Positions 11,735-24,033 are shown, counted from the first letter of the stretch. The stretch is DNA of 64,000 nt from Ceratopteris richardii (GCA_020310875.1 CM035417.1:103538647-103602646), one strand, 5' to 3'. Program-made: numbers and translations. Notes: generated from the sequence alone by a model not told the origin.

Positions 11735-12296
11735 TGTCAATTTTTATGATAGTAAGTGCATGGCTTTACAATGATGTGGACGGAGTACTTGCAAGTCTTT
11801 GGAAACAAAAGATGCAGTATGCAGGAGATAATATTGTACTGAAGGATTTAAGGTGGGTCTATGAAAGAGTCAGCATGCCCAAAAAGAAGATAAAACAAAT
11901 GAAGTGCAACACAATTGAAGGTTATGGAGGAGTTTTTCGGGGTCAACATATAAAGATCATGGCTAAAGGCCTATCATCAAGCCACAGGAAGAATTATGGA
12001 TCACCTCGAACCGGAATCAACCAAAACTAGTAAAGAAAAACTATAAACAGAGCTAGAGAGATCATTTTTGGGGTAAGCAAGCTAGTGAAATAGCTACATG
12101 AAGAGTGTAGTCGAATTATTGGGAATCAAAGCTTCCATTCTTCCTATCTTGTTATCTTGCATTGTGTGCTTGTGTGTGCCCATGCATGTGCTTGTCACTC
12201 ACATTTGCTCGCCACAATTGCTCATGATCTTCATATCCTCCTCAATTGTCCGTAGAGTCAGAAGTAAAGGAGGTGGTGCTCACACTTGGGCTACAC
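11735..12296 (+). repeat. Relic LTR related to the Gyp-C2 5' LTR
   Basis: Base-by-base reading shows shared blocks with 60112-60650: a start TGTCAA, an AAAAACTATAAA promoter-like block followed by GAG(A/C)TCATTTTTGGGG (12040-12080 versus 60362-60400), a GTGTGCTTGTGTGTG tract, and an end CACCAAATTT. The TATA word is degraded (TATAAACAG for TATAAAAAGG). It is an older, diverged copy of the same LTR family. Its left edge is approximate. Confidence 0.65.
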
Positions 12297-13470
12297 CAAA
12301 TTTTGGTGATGTTCTTCAGAAGCATTTCTCAAGGACAAGTTTTGTGATGATAAGATCATAAATTTGTGACCTTGGAAGGTAAAGAATAGTCATTTTCTAT
12401 TAATTTTCTATTTTTTTTCTCCACCATCATCATCACCATCTTCTCCCATCTTCATCTTCACAGAAATTTTTCATTTTTGACTATATATTCCCTGTTTCAC
12501 CTCATTTCTCATTCATGGTTGTGCAAGAGAGCAGGAGAGAGAGAGAGAGAGAGTTTGTGTGTGCATGTCTCTATGATTTTTGTGGCCATTTGCACATACA
12601 GAGCTCATCACCACCCTCAACATGACATAGAGGCATTGTGCTTGAATTCAAACTTCTTGCATTGTGATTCGAACTCGGTCACCACTAAAATTCTCACAAA
12701 ATCGCGACTTTGTGGAAAATTCAAATTTCTTTTAAAGCATCATGATTGCCAGATAAAATTATGATTCTCTGGTTGTCACAACATCACGATTTTCTCATAA
12801 CATTGCAATTATCTTAGACAATTGTGACATTTTCACACAATCATGCCTACCTTAAACAAGTACATAAATATCGCGAGAGGTTTTGTTTGTCTATTTGGCC
12901 CCGAGGAGCTCTAGAGGATTTTTTCGCTATACAAGGGGAAAATGGGTCTTTAAAAAATGCTTGAATCAAAATTGTCTATCAAATGAATTAAAGTTAAAGC
13001 TTGGACTAATCTTAGGAATTTTTAGGGTTCCATCAAGAGCCATTCAAGACTGTCCAAAGCAAGGTGGCATGTGTATTGCAAGCTTGGGAATGTGCATCTT
13101 GGGCATTCAAGTGTGATCAAGTGATAAGCGACTTGAGATTGGAAGCATTATTAACCCCCTTAGTCAATTCTTAGCTCACACTGAATATGAAAAGTGGTAC
13201 TAATTAATTAGGATGACATTAAGCATGACAAAAGTATAAGAAGCCCTAATTGCCTAAGTTCAAGTATAGTTAAGATATTGTTGCAGAGAAACCTAAGGGA
13301 AAAGAAGATAAATTGGTTGACAAAAACTTCAAGTGCGATAGAAACTCAAGTATTCCTTATGATGCAAATTAGTGGACAAGAAGTGACAATCCAAGTAAAA
13401 TGAAAAGAACAAATGATTGATACAAAAGGACATCACATGAAGTTGTACTCAAGAAATCAAGGTTAATCGA
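12297..13470 (+). other. Decayed leader of a Gyp-C-type element
   Basis: It begins where the primer-binding site should be (TTTTGGTGATG in place of TTTGGCGCCG), continues with the CTTGGAAGGTAAA and CATCATCATCACCATC blocks also found at 60718-60812, and contains a (GA)n run (12532-12553). At 12690-12870 there are scattered ATCGCGA, ATCACGAT and ATCATGAT words, looking like a worn form of the ATCG array at 61097-61770. No coding region is visible. Confidence 0.5.
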
Positions 13471-14124
13471 ATGAACCTTAGATCACGTAGACATCTAGGT
13501 TGGGATAGACAAAACACTAGATCTTCTAAGGCTAGTGTCAACCATACAATTATGTCATGGGCTCTCCAACTCAATGATTATTCCTACGTGCTAGGTTCAA
13601 AGACCAGTGACTCGGAGATCTCATATAATATGGAGAAGCCAATAGGTAGTTTGGGTGTTTCATACCTAGAAAAGCTAGAAGGGCCATTTAAAACTCAATT
13701 GGAATACATCAAGACCATTGAATTAGGTGCTCACATCTATGAGGATGGTATAAGAAGGTTTGTTGTGCAACTTAGAAAATCGGATCAGCTAGTTGGACTT
13801 GAACACCCTGTGGTCAAGTTTGAAGAATGCTCATACATTGATAAAGAGGAAACCATGTCTGTGGTCACAAGATTACACAATAGGATAGATGCGTTTGGAA
13901 TTGTCCTTCTTGAGATGGAAATGGAAGACCTAGAGAAAGGAACCCTAGGAGGAGAACCTAGGACACCTAGAGGTAAATCTATCTTAACTAGAGTCATCAC
14001 CCTAGAGTGGATTCCCCAAGATAATAAGAGCATACAATTATTCTTGCATAGAAGCACTGATGAGGCATTTTGGAGGTTTAAACACGACCAACCTAACAAA
14101 GTAGGATCAATTACCATTTTGTAG
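13471..14124 (+). CDS. Hypothetical 217-codon ORF, unassigned
   Basis: An uninterrupted frame from ATG 13471 to TAG 14124. The product is soluble-looking and mixed-charge, with no signal peptide or membrane segment and no domain I recognise. The piece RIDAFGIVLLEMEMEDLEKG vaguely recalls a kinase C-lobe phrase but lacks any kinase motif, so I do not use it. It lies between the decayed Gyp-C leader and Cop-3. It may be part of a retrotransposon gag or downstream ORF, or a non-coding open frame. Its length in 37-40% G+C DNA is somewhat above chance. Confidence 0.35.
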   Translation: MNLRSRRHLGWDRQNTRSSKASVNHTIMSWALQLNDYSYVLGSKTSDSEISYNMEKPIGSLGVSYLEKLEGPFKTQLEYIKTIELGAHIYEDGIRRFVVQLRKSDQLVGLEHPVVKFEECSYIDKEETMSVVTRLHNRIDAFGIVLLEMEMEDLEKGTLGGEPRTPRGKSILTRVITLEWIPQDNKSIQLFLHRSTDEAFWRFKHDQPNKVGSITIL

Positions 14125-14136
14125 TTGTGTTACACA

Positions 14137-14830
14137 CTAAATTATTGTATTAAATGGATTATTTGCAGTATGAGATGCAAGGGAAATGATGTGGAGTGCA
14201 AGGGGAATGGGAAGGAGGATGGGAATTGTGGATGCAACACCAAAAAAAGATGTGGGTGCGAGTGCAGTCGATGGTAGCGGAATGGGAGATGGTGGTATAG
14301 TGGGGGGAGGGGGAGGTGCTCTGGGTGGTGAAATGTCCATAGGATCAGACAATGTGGTGCATATTAGAGTTACCATATACATGGGAATGGTAGGTGAAGT
14401 GATTGTGGTGTGTGTGTTCAATGAAGTGGAAGTGAGTGTTTGTGTGCTTAAGATATGGGGGGTGGGGACATGAATGAAACTCTCCATGAAGGACACATAG
14501 TGGGGTGGGGCAATGGTTTCAATTGGAGGAAAGTGGGAAGTACGGGTCACATGGAAGGGGGATGTGTGAATATGGGAATGCGAGGAGACCTATACTACCT
14601 TCAATTGGTCTTGGGTGTCCCTCTATGCTGGGTAAAAGGGGGTGTCCAATGATGGGTTCGACATGTGAAAATGGGGATGTGAAAAGAGGATTGGTAATGG
14701 AAGAGAAGAGTGTCTCTTGAGAGGTTGGTTCCTAGAAGGAGAAGGATGTTGATGAGGTTGGGGTCTGGGTTCTGGTTGTGGGTACGACAGTGGTTTCCTG
14801 AGTGGTTGGTGGCGGAGGTGGGGGTGATGG
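14137..14830. other. Low-complexity purine-rich tract of unknown origin
   Basis: The plus strand is rich in GGGATGTGGG-like words. The minus strand has an open frame (14137-14550) with runs of Pro, Thr and Ser. The bias alone keeps frames open on both strands. It resembles the variable Pro/Ser-rich linker found between copia integrase and RT, but in the wrong orientation relative to Cop-3. I see no certain gene. Confidence 0.3.
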
Positions 14831-15756
14831 ATTGCAGTCTATCACTTCATATGAGGTTTGGCATGGTCATAAGCCATCTGTTGCTCACCTGCATGTTTTT
14901 GGTTGTCTCGCATATGCATTAGTGTCTGAACAACAACATAGGAAATTAGATGATAAATTAGTGAAATATATTTTTGTTGGGTAGAATTTTGACAGCAAAG
15001 GCTATCATCTCTATTATCCATAGATTAAACACATTTTCGTTAGCCATGATTTTATTTTTGTGGAAGATGTTATTCAGCCATAACTTTCATGTACTAAGGA
15101 GACATCAGCTAGCTCCAAAGACATGTATGACACTTTGCTGCCTCTTTTTATAGGTGGAAGTCTAGTGTTTGTCCTAATGAGGCAACTTCTCAGCCTTTAT
15201 AGGTTTCATGTGATGATGTAGATCATTCCATTTCTAATGCAGATTTACATAATGCACTTGTTGATAAGAGAGTTGATAATGATGAGGCAAAAAAATATGC
15301 AAAAATGGTTGGTGCATACTTTGCATGATAGAAAATTAGATGCACCTCTATCATATCATTCATTGTGGCTCTCATAGTGCTTCTTTTGCATCAGATTGCT
15401 ATGCTATGGCTGACCCTAGTCTATATGATGAGAATGAGCCTAATTTGTTTGATGAAGCACAAAATTTTGAAAATTGGATGACTGCTATGCAATCTGAATA
15501 TGATGCTATAATGAAGAATGGTACCGGGTCTTTATGTGACTTGCCTATTAGCAAGAAGGTCATTGGCACAAAGTGGGTATACAAGTTGAAGCATAAGCCT
15601 AATGGAATAGTTGATAGGTATAATGCTAGGCTTGTTGCAAAGGGTTATGGTCAAGAAAGAGGCATTGATTTTGATGAGACCTTTGATCCTACTTAGTGAG
15701 TGACTACTATTTGTAGCATCTGTGCACTTGCAGCTCGTCATGGTTGTAATGTACAT
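14831..15756 (+). pseudogene. Cop-3 integrase C-terminus and RT N-terminus relic
   Basis: Ty1/copia polyprotein remains. 14838-14984 reads as the post-catalytic integrase segment (EVWHGHKPSVAHLHVFGCLAYA) ending at a stop. The next 350 bp are stop-laden but still show the KGYHLYYP and HIFVSHDFIFVEDV phrases. 15340-15696 carries the RT start ([53 protein letters not shown]) and ends with TAG where a conserved residue would continue. The 5' half of the element (LTR, gag, protease, integrase core) is absent. Confidence 0.85.
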
Positions 15757-16970
15757 TAATTGGACATTAAAACTTCATTTTTGAATGGTGACTTGCATGA
15801 AGGCGTGTATGTTTTTCAGCCCCATGGCTTTGTGCAAAATGGGCATGAAAACAAAGTGTGTAGGTTGGAAAAGGCATTATATGGTTTGAAACAAGCAGCA
15901 CGTGCTTGGTATGAAAAGATACATGCCTATCAAAATGCACATGGTTTTGAGAACACTCCAACTGAGATCACCTTATATGTTAAGCGTGCAAATGATGTGC
16001 TTCTAGTCATTGTTGTCTATGTTGATGAAATTTTGCTTGTTGGTCCTCATGAGAAGCATATTGCTGATTTTAAGGTTGATTTGCATGCCTCATTTGAGAT
16101 GTTAGATTTGGGGCATTTGCATCATTATTTGGGCATTCAAGTTATGCAAGTTAATGGCGGAATAGCTTTGTGTCAAACCAATTATTTTGACACATTATTG
16201 TAGCATTTTGGCCTTGAAGACAACAAACCTATTGCCACTCCTGTGGAGAGAGTTTTCTACTTGAGTCTTCATGATGCTAGAGGCACATTTGATGTTGTTC
16301 TCTATCAGCAGGCTGTTGGATGCTTGATTTACTTATGCATTACTAGGCCATATATTCAGTTTGTTGTGTCCTAGATGAGAAGGTTTATGTAGTGCCCAAG
16401 TGTCAAGCATCAGTAAGCGATTAAGCACATCTTTTGCTACTTGAGTGGTACCCAGCTACTTGGATTGTTTTATCCCAAGTGGGAATCACTACCGCCAAAT
16501 TTACATGCTTTTTTTGACTCTGATTAGGCCAGTTGCTATGACACTCGTGTGTCCACTAGTGGCTTTTGCTTCATGCTTGGGAACTCATGTATATCTTGGT
16601 TGAGCAATAAGCAGCCTATTGTGGCCACTTCTAGTTGTGAGGCTGAGTACAGGGTAGCTTTCATAGTGACTGTTGAGTGTGTGTGGCTCAGAAGCCTTAT
16701 GGCTGATTTGGGTGTTGGTCAGTCCTCTGCCAGCACCATGCTCACTAACCGTCAGAGCACATTGGCAATTGCAAGGAACCCTCTATTCCATGCTTGCACT
16801 AAGCACATTGAGGTGCACTATCATTATGTCAAGGGAGCTTCTTTGTCGGAGAGATCAGTTTGGCATATGTGCCCACACTGGAGAACATTGCAGACCTTTT
16901 CACAAAGGATCTACCTAGGGAGAAGTTTGAAGCTTTCCGAAAAGCTTTAGGCTTACTTCCTTTTGTGGAT
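15757..16970 (+). pseudogene. Cop-3 reverse transcriptase core and RNase H relic
   Basis: The frame 15760-16203 has [35 protein letters not shown] and the catalytic region VVYVDEILLVG, where the second Asp of YVDD is Glu, so the polymerase would be dead. Reading on in the same frame past TAG stops (16201, 16372, 16390) gives the thumb and connection. 16549-16950 is the RNase H (STSGFCFMLGNSCISWLS, ATSSCEAEYR, FHACTKHIEVHYHYVK). The many stops are mostly single-base changes and the element is old. Confidence 0.9.
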
Positions 16971-17035
16971 TGATTCTACATAGCGTGACACTTCCTTATA
17001 CATGAGTGCCAGCTCTTGTTCATTGCATCACTCTC

Positions 17036-17045
17036 AAGGGGGATT
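17036..17045 (+). promoter_or_regulatory. Cop-3 polypurine tract
   Basis: AAGGGGGATT sits directly before a TGTTGATATA LTR start and after the RNase H relic, the expected place for the plus-strand primer of a copia element. Confidence 0.7.
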
Positions 17046-17332
17046 TGTTGATATATTTAGGTAGTGATGTGTGTGAACACACTAGGATTGTCAGGGGACT
17101 TTTTTCCCTCTTTCGAAGGTTTTGTTTCCCTCGGCTTGTATATATGACTATAACCCTAATGGGTCACTTATCTTTGTACATTCTAGTGGTAATAGATTCA
17201 ATATTGTGTGTTGTGCTCCAAGCATCTTCTTCTTCCTTGTGTTTTCCACGTGTTTCCATAGACCTCAAACTCTAAAAATCATCATATCATCCTCAAATCT
17301 TCATGGATTTACATATACAATGTGAATCTTCA
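17046..17332 (+). repeat. Cop-3 3' LTR (probable)
   Basis: It starts TGTTGATATATTTAGG after the polypurine tract and ends near CTTCA at 17332, where LINE sequence begins. The length of about 287 bp is plausible for a copia LTR. No 5' partner is in the window, so the right edge is an estimate. Confidence 0.5.
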
Positions 17333-17339
17333 CCAGGGT

Positions 17340-19150
17340 GGTACTTCCATCGTGATAGGGTGACAATCATGTATAGGAATCTCTCTAATATTTGTTTCAG
17401 ATGTTAGAAAATTGGTCAGTCCATTAAGGGATATCTTGAAAACAATTATCCAAAACTCCAACAATAGTATTTTAGAAAAAGAAGAAAACATCTTCTAAAT
17501 AGTGAAAGAAAGAACTCATGTTTCATGAGCAATAATTCTTTTCTTGTCCTTAATGAAGAGGTTTTTGATCCTTTTGAAAATGAAGATAAAAGTTTACCAA
17601 TGTAGATAAAGGAGAATAACAACTAATGTGCTTGAAATCCTTGAGCAAAATAGATCTAAAGTTACCTCTAAAAAGCTGAAAGGCCTAGGCTTTTTTCTAC
17701 TTCTAGAAAGAATTTTCCCTACCAAGAGATAAATCATTGTTGGATGCTAGAGGAGGACATGCCATCCTTTTGCTAATGTTGACAAAAACACGTAGATGTC
17801 TTTATTCATGAGCTAAATGAATTTGATGGAAAATTTCTTGAAGAGGAAATCAATGGCTCTCTTCACTTAGTTGACATCTTAATGAATCAAGAAGAAGAAG
17901 AAGAAAGGCTTCTTAATATCAAAGTTGGTAAGTCTAAGAGAAAATAAACGTCCAATGATCTTTATAGGTCTCTATCTATTTGCTCAGGCTAACCAACAAC
18001 TCTAAGGAATGACATTTCATAATCTCAAAGGGGTTTCAACTTAAATTGCAAAGAGTTAGCATAACCTAAGAGAGCTCTTATGCTTAAAAAGAGGATGATG
18101 GATTTGAATTTCAAGCCTAACATTGTTTACTTACAAGAGATGAAGAAATATGTCAATAAGCTATTGTTCAACCTCAAAACTATCCATTCTAACTTGGTTT
18201 GGCACTTTATTCAACATTGTGCTAGGATGGAAGCTACTACTATTGGACTCACAAATGATATCTAAAAACATGCTGCTGGCAAAATAATTTTAGGTTCACA
18301 TAACTATTTTTCTTATAAGTGATAGCAACATGGTTGAGAAATTATGTGATGTGTCTAGAAATAAAGATGTTTTTCATTACTAATGCTGAAAAGTATGCAT
18401 GAATGATCTTCTTTTTATGCATGACTTGATGGATCTTACTAAAAAGTCTAGGTTTTAATTGGTAGAACAATCAATAGGGGAAACAATTTAGGTCCCATAA
18501 CCTCTTATAATCTTCGTGTCTATTGGTTTGTCTCACTTATATTGACAAATCCCCTCTCATTTTGATCATAAATAATTGTGCTTTGATTTTGTAGTAGGAA
18601 ATATAGATACAATGCTATTTGGGGTCATATTGATGTTAAATTGTTTAAGTTAAAACGTATGTCTTATCATATAGAATAGTATTGTGCATCCTTGCCCATT
18701 CAAATCTTGGTCTACAAGTGTGAAAGAAATTCACCTTGTTTTCACTCGGTATAAGATCCTTTCTAGGAAAGTCAGGACTCCTAGAACGATGTTGGTTAGA
18801 GATAGGATTATTAGACTCGAACAAAGTCTAGAGGCTTCTATGATATTTCCAAACAACTCATTTAACTTAAGCATAAGTTGAGAGAAGAAGACTACTTAAG
18901 GGCCAGTAGTTCACTTTCCCACACAAGAGACCTAATAAATATATGTTAAATTATTGGAAATAAGGAAAAAATGAATTCATTTATTTTAGAAAACATGATG
19001 GTACTATGGCATTTGACGACAAGGACCATTTACGTGTTTCACATGGGTTTGTTGTTACTATTTTCTCTCGTACTCCTAAGAGGGGGGAGGATATTCAAAA
19101 GACTAGGGATAAAATTTGTCTGTTAAGGAAAAAAACTATTTTCTCCTCAA
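17340..19150 (+). pseudogene. LINE relic, 5' portion (ORF1 knuckle, endonuclease, linker)
   Basis: Non-LTR retrotransposon remains. At about 17392-17450 the translation shows a worn zinc knuckle (ICFRC, stop, KIG, SIKG) as in plant LINE ORF1 proteins. At 18040-18265 there is the start of an apurinic-type endonuclease (KKRMMDLNFKPNIVYLQEMK; the Glu of the LQE(T/M)K motif is catalytic in this family). From 18540 on, phrases like the endonuclease-RT linker appear (KSPLILIINN, then WSTSVKEIH). Stops and frameshifts are frequent. It is cut at 19155 by Cop-1 and resumes at 24718. Confidence 0.65.
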
Positions 19151-19155
19151 GACAT
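19151..19155. repeat. Target-site duplication of Cop-1, left copy
   Basis: GACAT directly before the LTR, repeated at 24718-24722 directly after the other LTR. Five base pairs is the usual copia duplication length. Confidence 0.95.
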
Positions 19156-19839
19156 TGAAAGACAATAGTTACGCAATATAACACAAGAGCAATAGCAGAG
19201 AAGATAACAGATATAGGAGAATCTCAACAATTTTCTACTAGCAGCAAGTACAAAGATGATGGCGTTGTCCACCCGTGCGCTCTCAAGGTAGAGCTTAAAT
19301 GGTGATCTAGACAACTCTAGATAGGGAGATACAAGGTAGAGGTATGCTGGCTCAACTCAGTATCTTAGGAAGTGCAGAAGTCATGTATATATAGGATCAT
19401 GGGTGGCCTGCCATGGACGGCTATACATGGGCGGTAGAGCGTGGGCGGCCACCGCCCGCGTAATTGCCATACACGGCTTAGACTGGTTGAACCGACCTAA
19501 CAAATATAAATGATTTCTGACTCCGACAGGGAATATTCCATGGAATATTCCCTTTACCGTCGCGCTGGGGGCGCTGCCCCCGGACCCCCACCAGGGGGCC
19601 CGCTGGCCCCCTTGGACCCCCCAGCCGGGGCTGCTCACCGCTGCCCCGGACCCCACAATTGGGGACCCTGGTAACTCCCTTTCCTTATAATATCTTACAT
19701 GGTCCAATATGACCTTCATCCAACATTCAAGTTGGGATTCCCATCAATTGGGTAATGCACGCTTGGCTTCTCCTCATAAAGGGGGCCTTACAAAATGTGC
19801 ATACAATCATGAGGGGTAGACATTGATCATATACTAACA
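19156..19839 (-). repeat. Cop-1 3' LTR
   Basis: 684 bp, TGTTAG...TTTCA on the minus strand. It contains a TATATATA word (19386-19393) followed downstream on the element strand by the presumed transcribed part, and a G+C-rich core (19560-19660) with long C runs and a perfect GGAATATTCCATGGAATATTCC-type palindrome near 19530. The 112-codon open frame inside it recurs in the other LTR and is not a gene. Confidence 0.95.
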
Positions 19840-19849
19840 CCCCCCCTCA
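19840..19849 (-). promoter_or_regulatory. Cop-1 polypurine tract
   Basis: On the minus strand GAGGGGGGG abuts the TGTTAG start of the 3' LTR, the plus-strand priming site. Confidence 0.9.
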
Positions 19850-19867
19850 ATGTTTACCGATGATAAA

Positions 19868-22800
19868 TCAAGTAGGTCTCGGTCCTATGCCCATCTGTTG
19901 AAGATGCTTGTTGAGCTGCTCTCTTCCAAGTGCTTTAGTGAATATGTCAGCACAATTTGCCTCTGTTGGGCAATATTCTAGCTCCACAATTTCATCTTCA
20001 ATTAGCTCACGAATGTAATGGTACTGTACTTCTATGTGCTTGGTGCGAGCATGAAATACTGGGTTCTTTGCAATAGCCATACAACTTTGATTATCACACT
20101 TGAGTACAATTGGCATATTTGATGGAAAGCCTATATCTGCAAGAATTCTCCTTAACCAGACTGCCTCACAAGAAGCAAAACAAGCTGCTTTGTACTCTGC
20201 TTCAGTGGAGGAGAGTGCGAGAGTTGGTTGCTTCCTACTTACCCAAGAAAATATTCCTGAACCAAGTGAGAAACAATATCCAAAAACTGATTTTCTAGAA
20301 TCACAATCTCCAGCCCAATCTGAATCACAATATCCTTGGAGTGTATCACCTATGGTATACAAAATACCAAAATCCAAGGTTCCTGCAATGTACCTTAGAA
20401 TTCGCATTCCAGCATTCCAGTGACTCTCCTTAGGTTTGTTGGAAAACCTGCTTAACACTCCAACAGCATAGCAAATGTCTGGTCTAGTGTTGCACAGAAA
20501 AATAAGACTTCCAACGAGCTTCCTATACTTCTTAGCATCTACATCAGGCATGTTATCATCCATAGATAGCTTATGATTTACCTCCATAGGTGTGCTAGTT
20601 GGTTTGCAGTCCATCATTCCAAATGCCTTGAGAATTTCTTTGGAATATTTTTGTTGTGAGATGAAAATGCCATCCTTCCTTTGCCATACTTCAATTCCCA
20701 GAAAAAAATGGAGTAGACCTAAGTCTGTCATTTCAAACTCAGTTCCCAAGCTGATCCGAGTTTGATTGATGAGTTCCTGATGATCTCCTGTAATGATCAA
20801 ATCATCTACATATACAATGACAACAACTAGCTTGCTATCCCTTTTCGTTACATACAGGTTAGCATCAGAAGTACTTCTTTCAAAACCCATATTTTTGAAA
20901 AAATGATCTATTCGTTGGTACCAAGCCCGTGGAGCTTGCTTAAGTCCATACAAAGCTTTCTTCAACCTGCAAACTTTATTTTCTGAATTGGGCACCTCAA
21001 AACCTGGTGGTTGAGATACATATACCTCCTCCTTGAGGTGACCATTCAAAAATGCAGATTTGACATCCATCTGGAAAATAGGCCAAGACTTTTGTGCAGC
21101 TACTGCAAGTACCGTCCGAATAGTTGTCATGCGTGCTGTTGGTGCAAAAGTTTCTTGAACATCAAATCCTTCAATCTGTGAAAAACCCTGTGCAACTAAT
21201 CGTGCCTTATACTTTTCTAATGTTCCATCAGCTTTATACTTAGCTTTCCAAATCCATTTAGTACCTATTACCTTCTTCTTTGGCGGCAAGTCGACTAGAT
21301 CCCATGTATCATTTTTGAGTATACTATCATACTCAGACTGCATTGCCGCTCTCCAATCTGGATCATCAAGGGCTTCTTCAATGGTGGTAGGTTCCTTTAT
21401 CGAACCCATGATATCTGCCATTAGAGCCATGTTAACAATGTGTTCTGAGGCTCTCCTTTGCTCCTCTATTCTCTTTGATCTTCGTAATCCATCCGATGAT
21501 GATTCTGGTACATCTACATGTGGATTGTGATCATCAAAGAGCTGTTGTGCCCACTTCGGTAGTGGCTTACGCTGTGCAGCTACAACTGGTTGGCTTTTTA
21601 TTGAGGAAATTTCTCCATTAGATGTTTCCTCCTCCTCAACTTTAACCTGTCTTTTGATAGGCACAAGGTGAGATATTTCTCCGCTTGATGAGATAGTAGA
21701 TTTACCTTTATCTTCTACTAAGTGTGGTCGTTCATCAAACACCACATCTCGGCTGACAAAAATCTTCCTTGCCTCAGGATCCCATAACCTGTATGCTTTA
21801 GACTCTTCACTATATCCTAGGAAGACACACTTTTTGCTTTTTGAATCCAACTTTGATCTTGTTGAATCAGGAATATGTGCATAACAGAAATAACCAAAAA
21901 TTCTGAAATGCAAAACTGAAGGCTTTTTACCAGAATATGCTTCTTGAGGAGTCATCCCCTTTAAAGCTTTTGTGTAGCTTCGATTGAGGATGTAGACTGC
22001 TGTATTGACTGCTTCTGCCCAGAATGAATCAGGCATGTCTTGAGCCTTCAACATACAACGAGCCATTTCAACTACTGTCCTGTTCCTGCGCTCAACAACG
22101 CCATTTTGTTGGGGTGTATGAGCTGTGGTAAGTTGCCTTTTCACACCATGCTCCTTACAGTAATTGTTGAATTCTGTTGACAAGAATTCACCTCCTCTAT
22201 CTGTTCTAAATTTCTTCAGTTTCCTTCCTGATTCATTTTCTACATACTTATGCCACGTTTTAAATTTTTCAAAAGCATCAGCCTTCTCTCGAATGAAATA
22301 AACCCACATCTTTCTACTATAATCGTCGACTAACAGCAAGAAGTAGAAAGATCCTCCTAAAGCAGGTGTAGACATTTTACTGCAGAGATCAGCATGTACC
22401 AACTCTAGAGGAGCTTGAGATCGATTGCTGGTCTCTCTTGGAAATGCCTTTCGTTGTTGCTTGCCCATCATACAAGCTTCACAAGGTTCCTGCAACTCTG
22501 AAAATGCAGGCATATGAGCAACCATCCCTGTTCGTTGCATCTCCTTTAAAACTGCAAATCCGAGATGCCCAAATCGTCGGTGCCATAACCTGCTTACATC
22601 TTTATCTTCTGTAGCAGTTAAAGCACTTAACTCATACAAGTTATCCCGTCGTATGCCTTTACCTACAACATTACCTGATGAATCCATGATTTCCGCACCA
22701 CTCTTATTGAAGTGAACTTCGAGTCCACGATCTGTTATTGCAGAAACTGACAACAAATTTCTTTTGAGTGTAGGTACATAGAGAACATCGGATAACTTTT

Positions 22801-23938
22801 TCTCAACACCTGGAGAAGTGATAAAAGAGATGGTTCCAGTTCCTTCAGCTGGACACTTGGAGTCATTTCCCACCACTACATTGATGGATTCCCGCAGAGG
22901 CACTAGGGAACTATACCAATCCTTTTTACTAGTCATATGGCGAGAAGCTCCACTATCTAAAATCCATGGCTCATCAACACGAGCTTGAGCAGATGAACAT
23001 ACCTCTTCAATAGCTACCCAAAGTTCCAGCTCTGTGTTGTTTGCAGACTCTTTGTTCTTCCATGATGATTTTACAGTCCCATTCCGTTCATCAGCTTGCT
23101 TCTTTCTGCAATCCTTGATGGCATGGCCTTTCTTTTCACAATAGAAGCAACTTCCTGTGAACTTTTTCTTCTTTGGCTTCTTCTTTGATCCCTCTGAAGA
23201 GCCTTTACCTTTTGAATTTGCTGAGAATGCAGCATCAGTTGTACTTTGCCGATTCTTCAGCCGCATCTCTTCTTCTAAAAGCATGGCACAAAACTCTTCA
23301 AATGTAAGAGGAGTTGGCCTTACCTGAGTGTTAAGGGCTGTTACTAATCCATCATACTTTGCTGGAAGAACACGTACAGATCTTCGAGCCAGCTCTTCTG
23401 GTGTTATAACAACACCAACTGCAGCCAATTGATCTTGAAGATGCTTTATCCGTTTGATAAAATCTTCAGCCTTTTCAGAATCAGAATGCTTTTCATTTGC
23501 CAACTGATTTTCTAAATTCTGTATCCTAGTGTGGTTCTTGGTCTCATATTGTCGAGCCAATATGCCCCAAGCCTCATGTGCTTTAGTAGTATGTTGAACT
23601 AAAGTAAGCACAGAATCACTTACACTAGTGACAATCGCACATAATGCATCAGCATTCCGCCTCTTCCAAGCTCGTAGAAGATCTGGATCTGGCTGAATCA
23701 TCAATCTTGAATTTGCTGGATCTTCAACTGGTATAGGCTCTGGATCCAATCCCATCGGTCCCATGACAGTGTCAAGTAATTCATAGGAGTCCAAAATTGC
23801 AGAAATTTTGAACTTCCAGAGTGTATAATTGGTTCCATCCAGCTTCCCTTCAGTGAATGCAGGTGGACGAATTCGAATAGGTGCAGCATTAACATTAGCT
23901 GAAGCACCAAGACTACTATTTGACGATGAAGCCATCAT
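19868..23938 (-). CDS. Cop-1 gag-pol polyprotein (Ty1/copia)
   Basis: A full-length single ORF of 1356 residues, the usual copia size. Order: gag about 20-245 ([20 protein letters not shown] start); zinc knuckle about 263-276 ([14 protein letters not shown]); aspartic protease at about 325 ([11 protein letters not shown], catalytic D-S-G); integrase HHCC about 454-500; integrase catalytic D about 516 (HADLCS), D about 580 (RTDRGGEF), E about 617 (NGVVERRN); RT with [12 protein letters not shown] at about 1043; RNase H with CDSDWAGD and [11 protein letters not shown] at about 1245; end near [12 protein letters not shown]. All catalytic residues I looked for are present. Two ATGs in tandem open the frame; the first is at 23938. 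Confidence 0.97.
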   Translation of the reverse strand: MMASSSNSSLGASANVNAAPIRIRPPAFTEGKLDGTNYTLWKFKISAILDSYELLDTVMGPMGLDPEPIPVEDPANSRLMIQPDPDLLRAWKRRNADALCAIVTSVSDSVLTLVQHTTKAHEAWGILARQYETKNHTRIQNLENQLANEKHSDSEKAEDFIKRIKHLQDQLAAVGVVITPEELARRSVRVLPAKYDGLVTALNTQVRPTPLTFEEFCAMLLEEEMRLKNRQSTTDAAFSANSKGKGSSEGSKKKPKKKKFTGSCFYCEKKGHAIKDCRKKQADERNGTVKSSWKNKESANNTELELWVAIEEVCSSAQARVDEPWILDSGASRHMTSKKDWYSSLVPLRESINVVVGNDSKCPAEGTGTISFITSPGVEKKLSDVLYVPTLKRNLLSVSAITDRGLEVHFNKSGAEIMDSSGNVVGKGIRRDNLYELSALTATEDKDVSRLWHRRFGHLGFAVLKEMQRTGMVAHMPAFSELQEPCEACMMGKQQRKAFPRETSNRSQAPLELVHADLCSKMSTPALGGSFYFLLLVDDYSRKMWVYFIREKADAFEKFKTWHKYVENESGRKLKKFRTDRGGEFLSTEFNNYCKEHGVKRQLTTAHTPQQNGVVERRNRTVVEMARCMLKAQDMPDSFWAEAVNTAVYILNRSYTKALKGMTPQEAYSGKKPSVLHFRIFGYFCYAHIPDSTRSKLDSKSKKCVFLGYSEESKAYRLWDPEARKIFVSRDVVFDERPHLVEDKGKSTISSSGEISHLVPIKRQVKVEEEETSNGEISSIKSQPVVAAQRKPLPKWAQQLFDDHNPHVDVPESSSDGLRRSKRIEEQRRASEHIVNMALMADIMGSIKEPTTIEEALDDPDWRAAMQSEYDSILKNDTWDLVDLPPKKKVIGTKWIWKAKYKADGTLEKYKARLVAQGFSQIEGFDVQETFAPTARMTTIRTVLAVAAQKSWPIFQMDVKSAFLNGHLKEEVYVSQPPGFEVPNSENKVCRLKKALYGLKQAPRAWYQRIDHFFKNMGFERSTSDANLYVTKRDSKLVVVIVYVDDLIITGDHQELINQTRISLGTEFEMTDLGLLHFFLGIEVWQRKDGIFISQQKYSKEILKAFGMMDCKPTSTPMEVNHKLSMDDNMPDVDAKKYRKLVGSLIFLCNTRPDICYAVGVLSRFSNKPKESHWNAGMRILRYIAGTLDFGILYTIGDTLQGYCDSDWAGDCDSRKSVFGYCFSLGSGIFSWVSRKQPTLALSSTEAEYKAACFASCEAVWLRRILADIGFPSNMPIVLKCDNQSCMAIAKNPVFHARTKHIEVQYHYIRELIEDEIVELEYCPTEANCADIFTKALGREQLNKHLQQMGIGPRPT

Positions 23939-24021
23939 GTAATCACTCGAATAATCTACTGATATTCTAGTCTGCTAGTAGGCTAAAATAATGATACTTC
24001 TCAAGCTATTCAAACCTTACA

Positions 24022-24033
24022 GCTCTGATACCA
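24022..24033 (-). promoter_or_regulatory. Cop-1 primer-binding site (initiator tRNA-Met)
   Basis: On the minus strand TGGTATCAGAGC follows the 5' LTR directly. It is the standard complement of the plant initiator tRNA-Met 3' end used by copia elements. Confidence 0.95.

Noticed and set aside
11680-11770. Apparent transmembrane segment (ATFLWLLVWIASVVSIFMIV) in the 11389-12030 frame
   Set aside because: It lies where Gyp-B1 homology ends and LTR-like sequence begins, so it is most likely a chance translation across a junction.
13880-13930. Kinase-like phrase DAFGIVLLEM
   Set aside because: No other kinase motif (VAIK, HRD, DFG) is present in the ORF.
14186-14720. Gly-rich plus-strand ORFs and a Pro-rich minus-strand ORF
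   Set aside because: Open on both strands because of purine bias; none shows a domain.
19381-19719. 112-codon ORF repeated at 24259-24597
   Set aside because: It is inside both LTRs of Cop-1, lies over a C-rich non-coding core and is duplicated only because the LTRs are.
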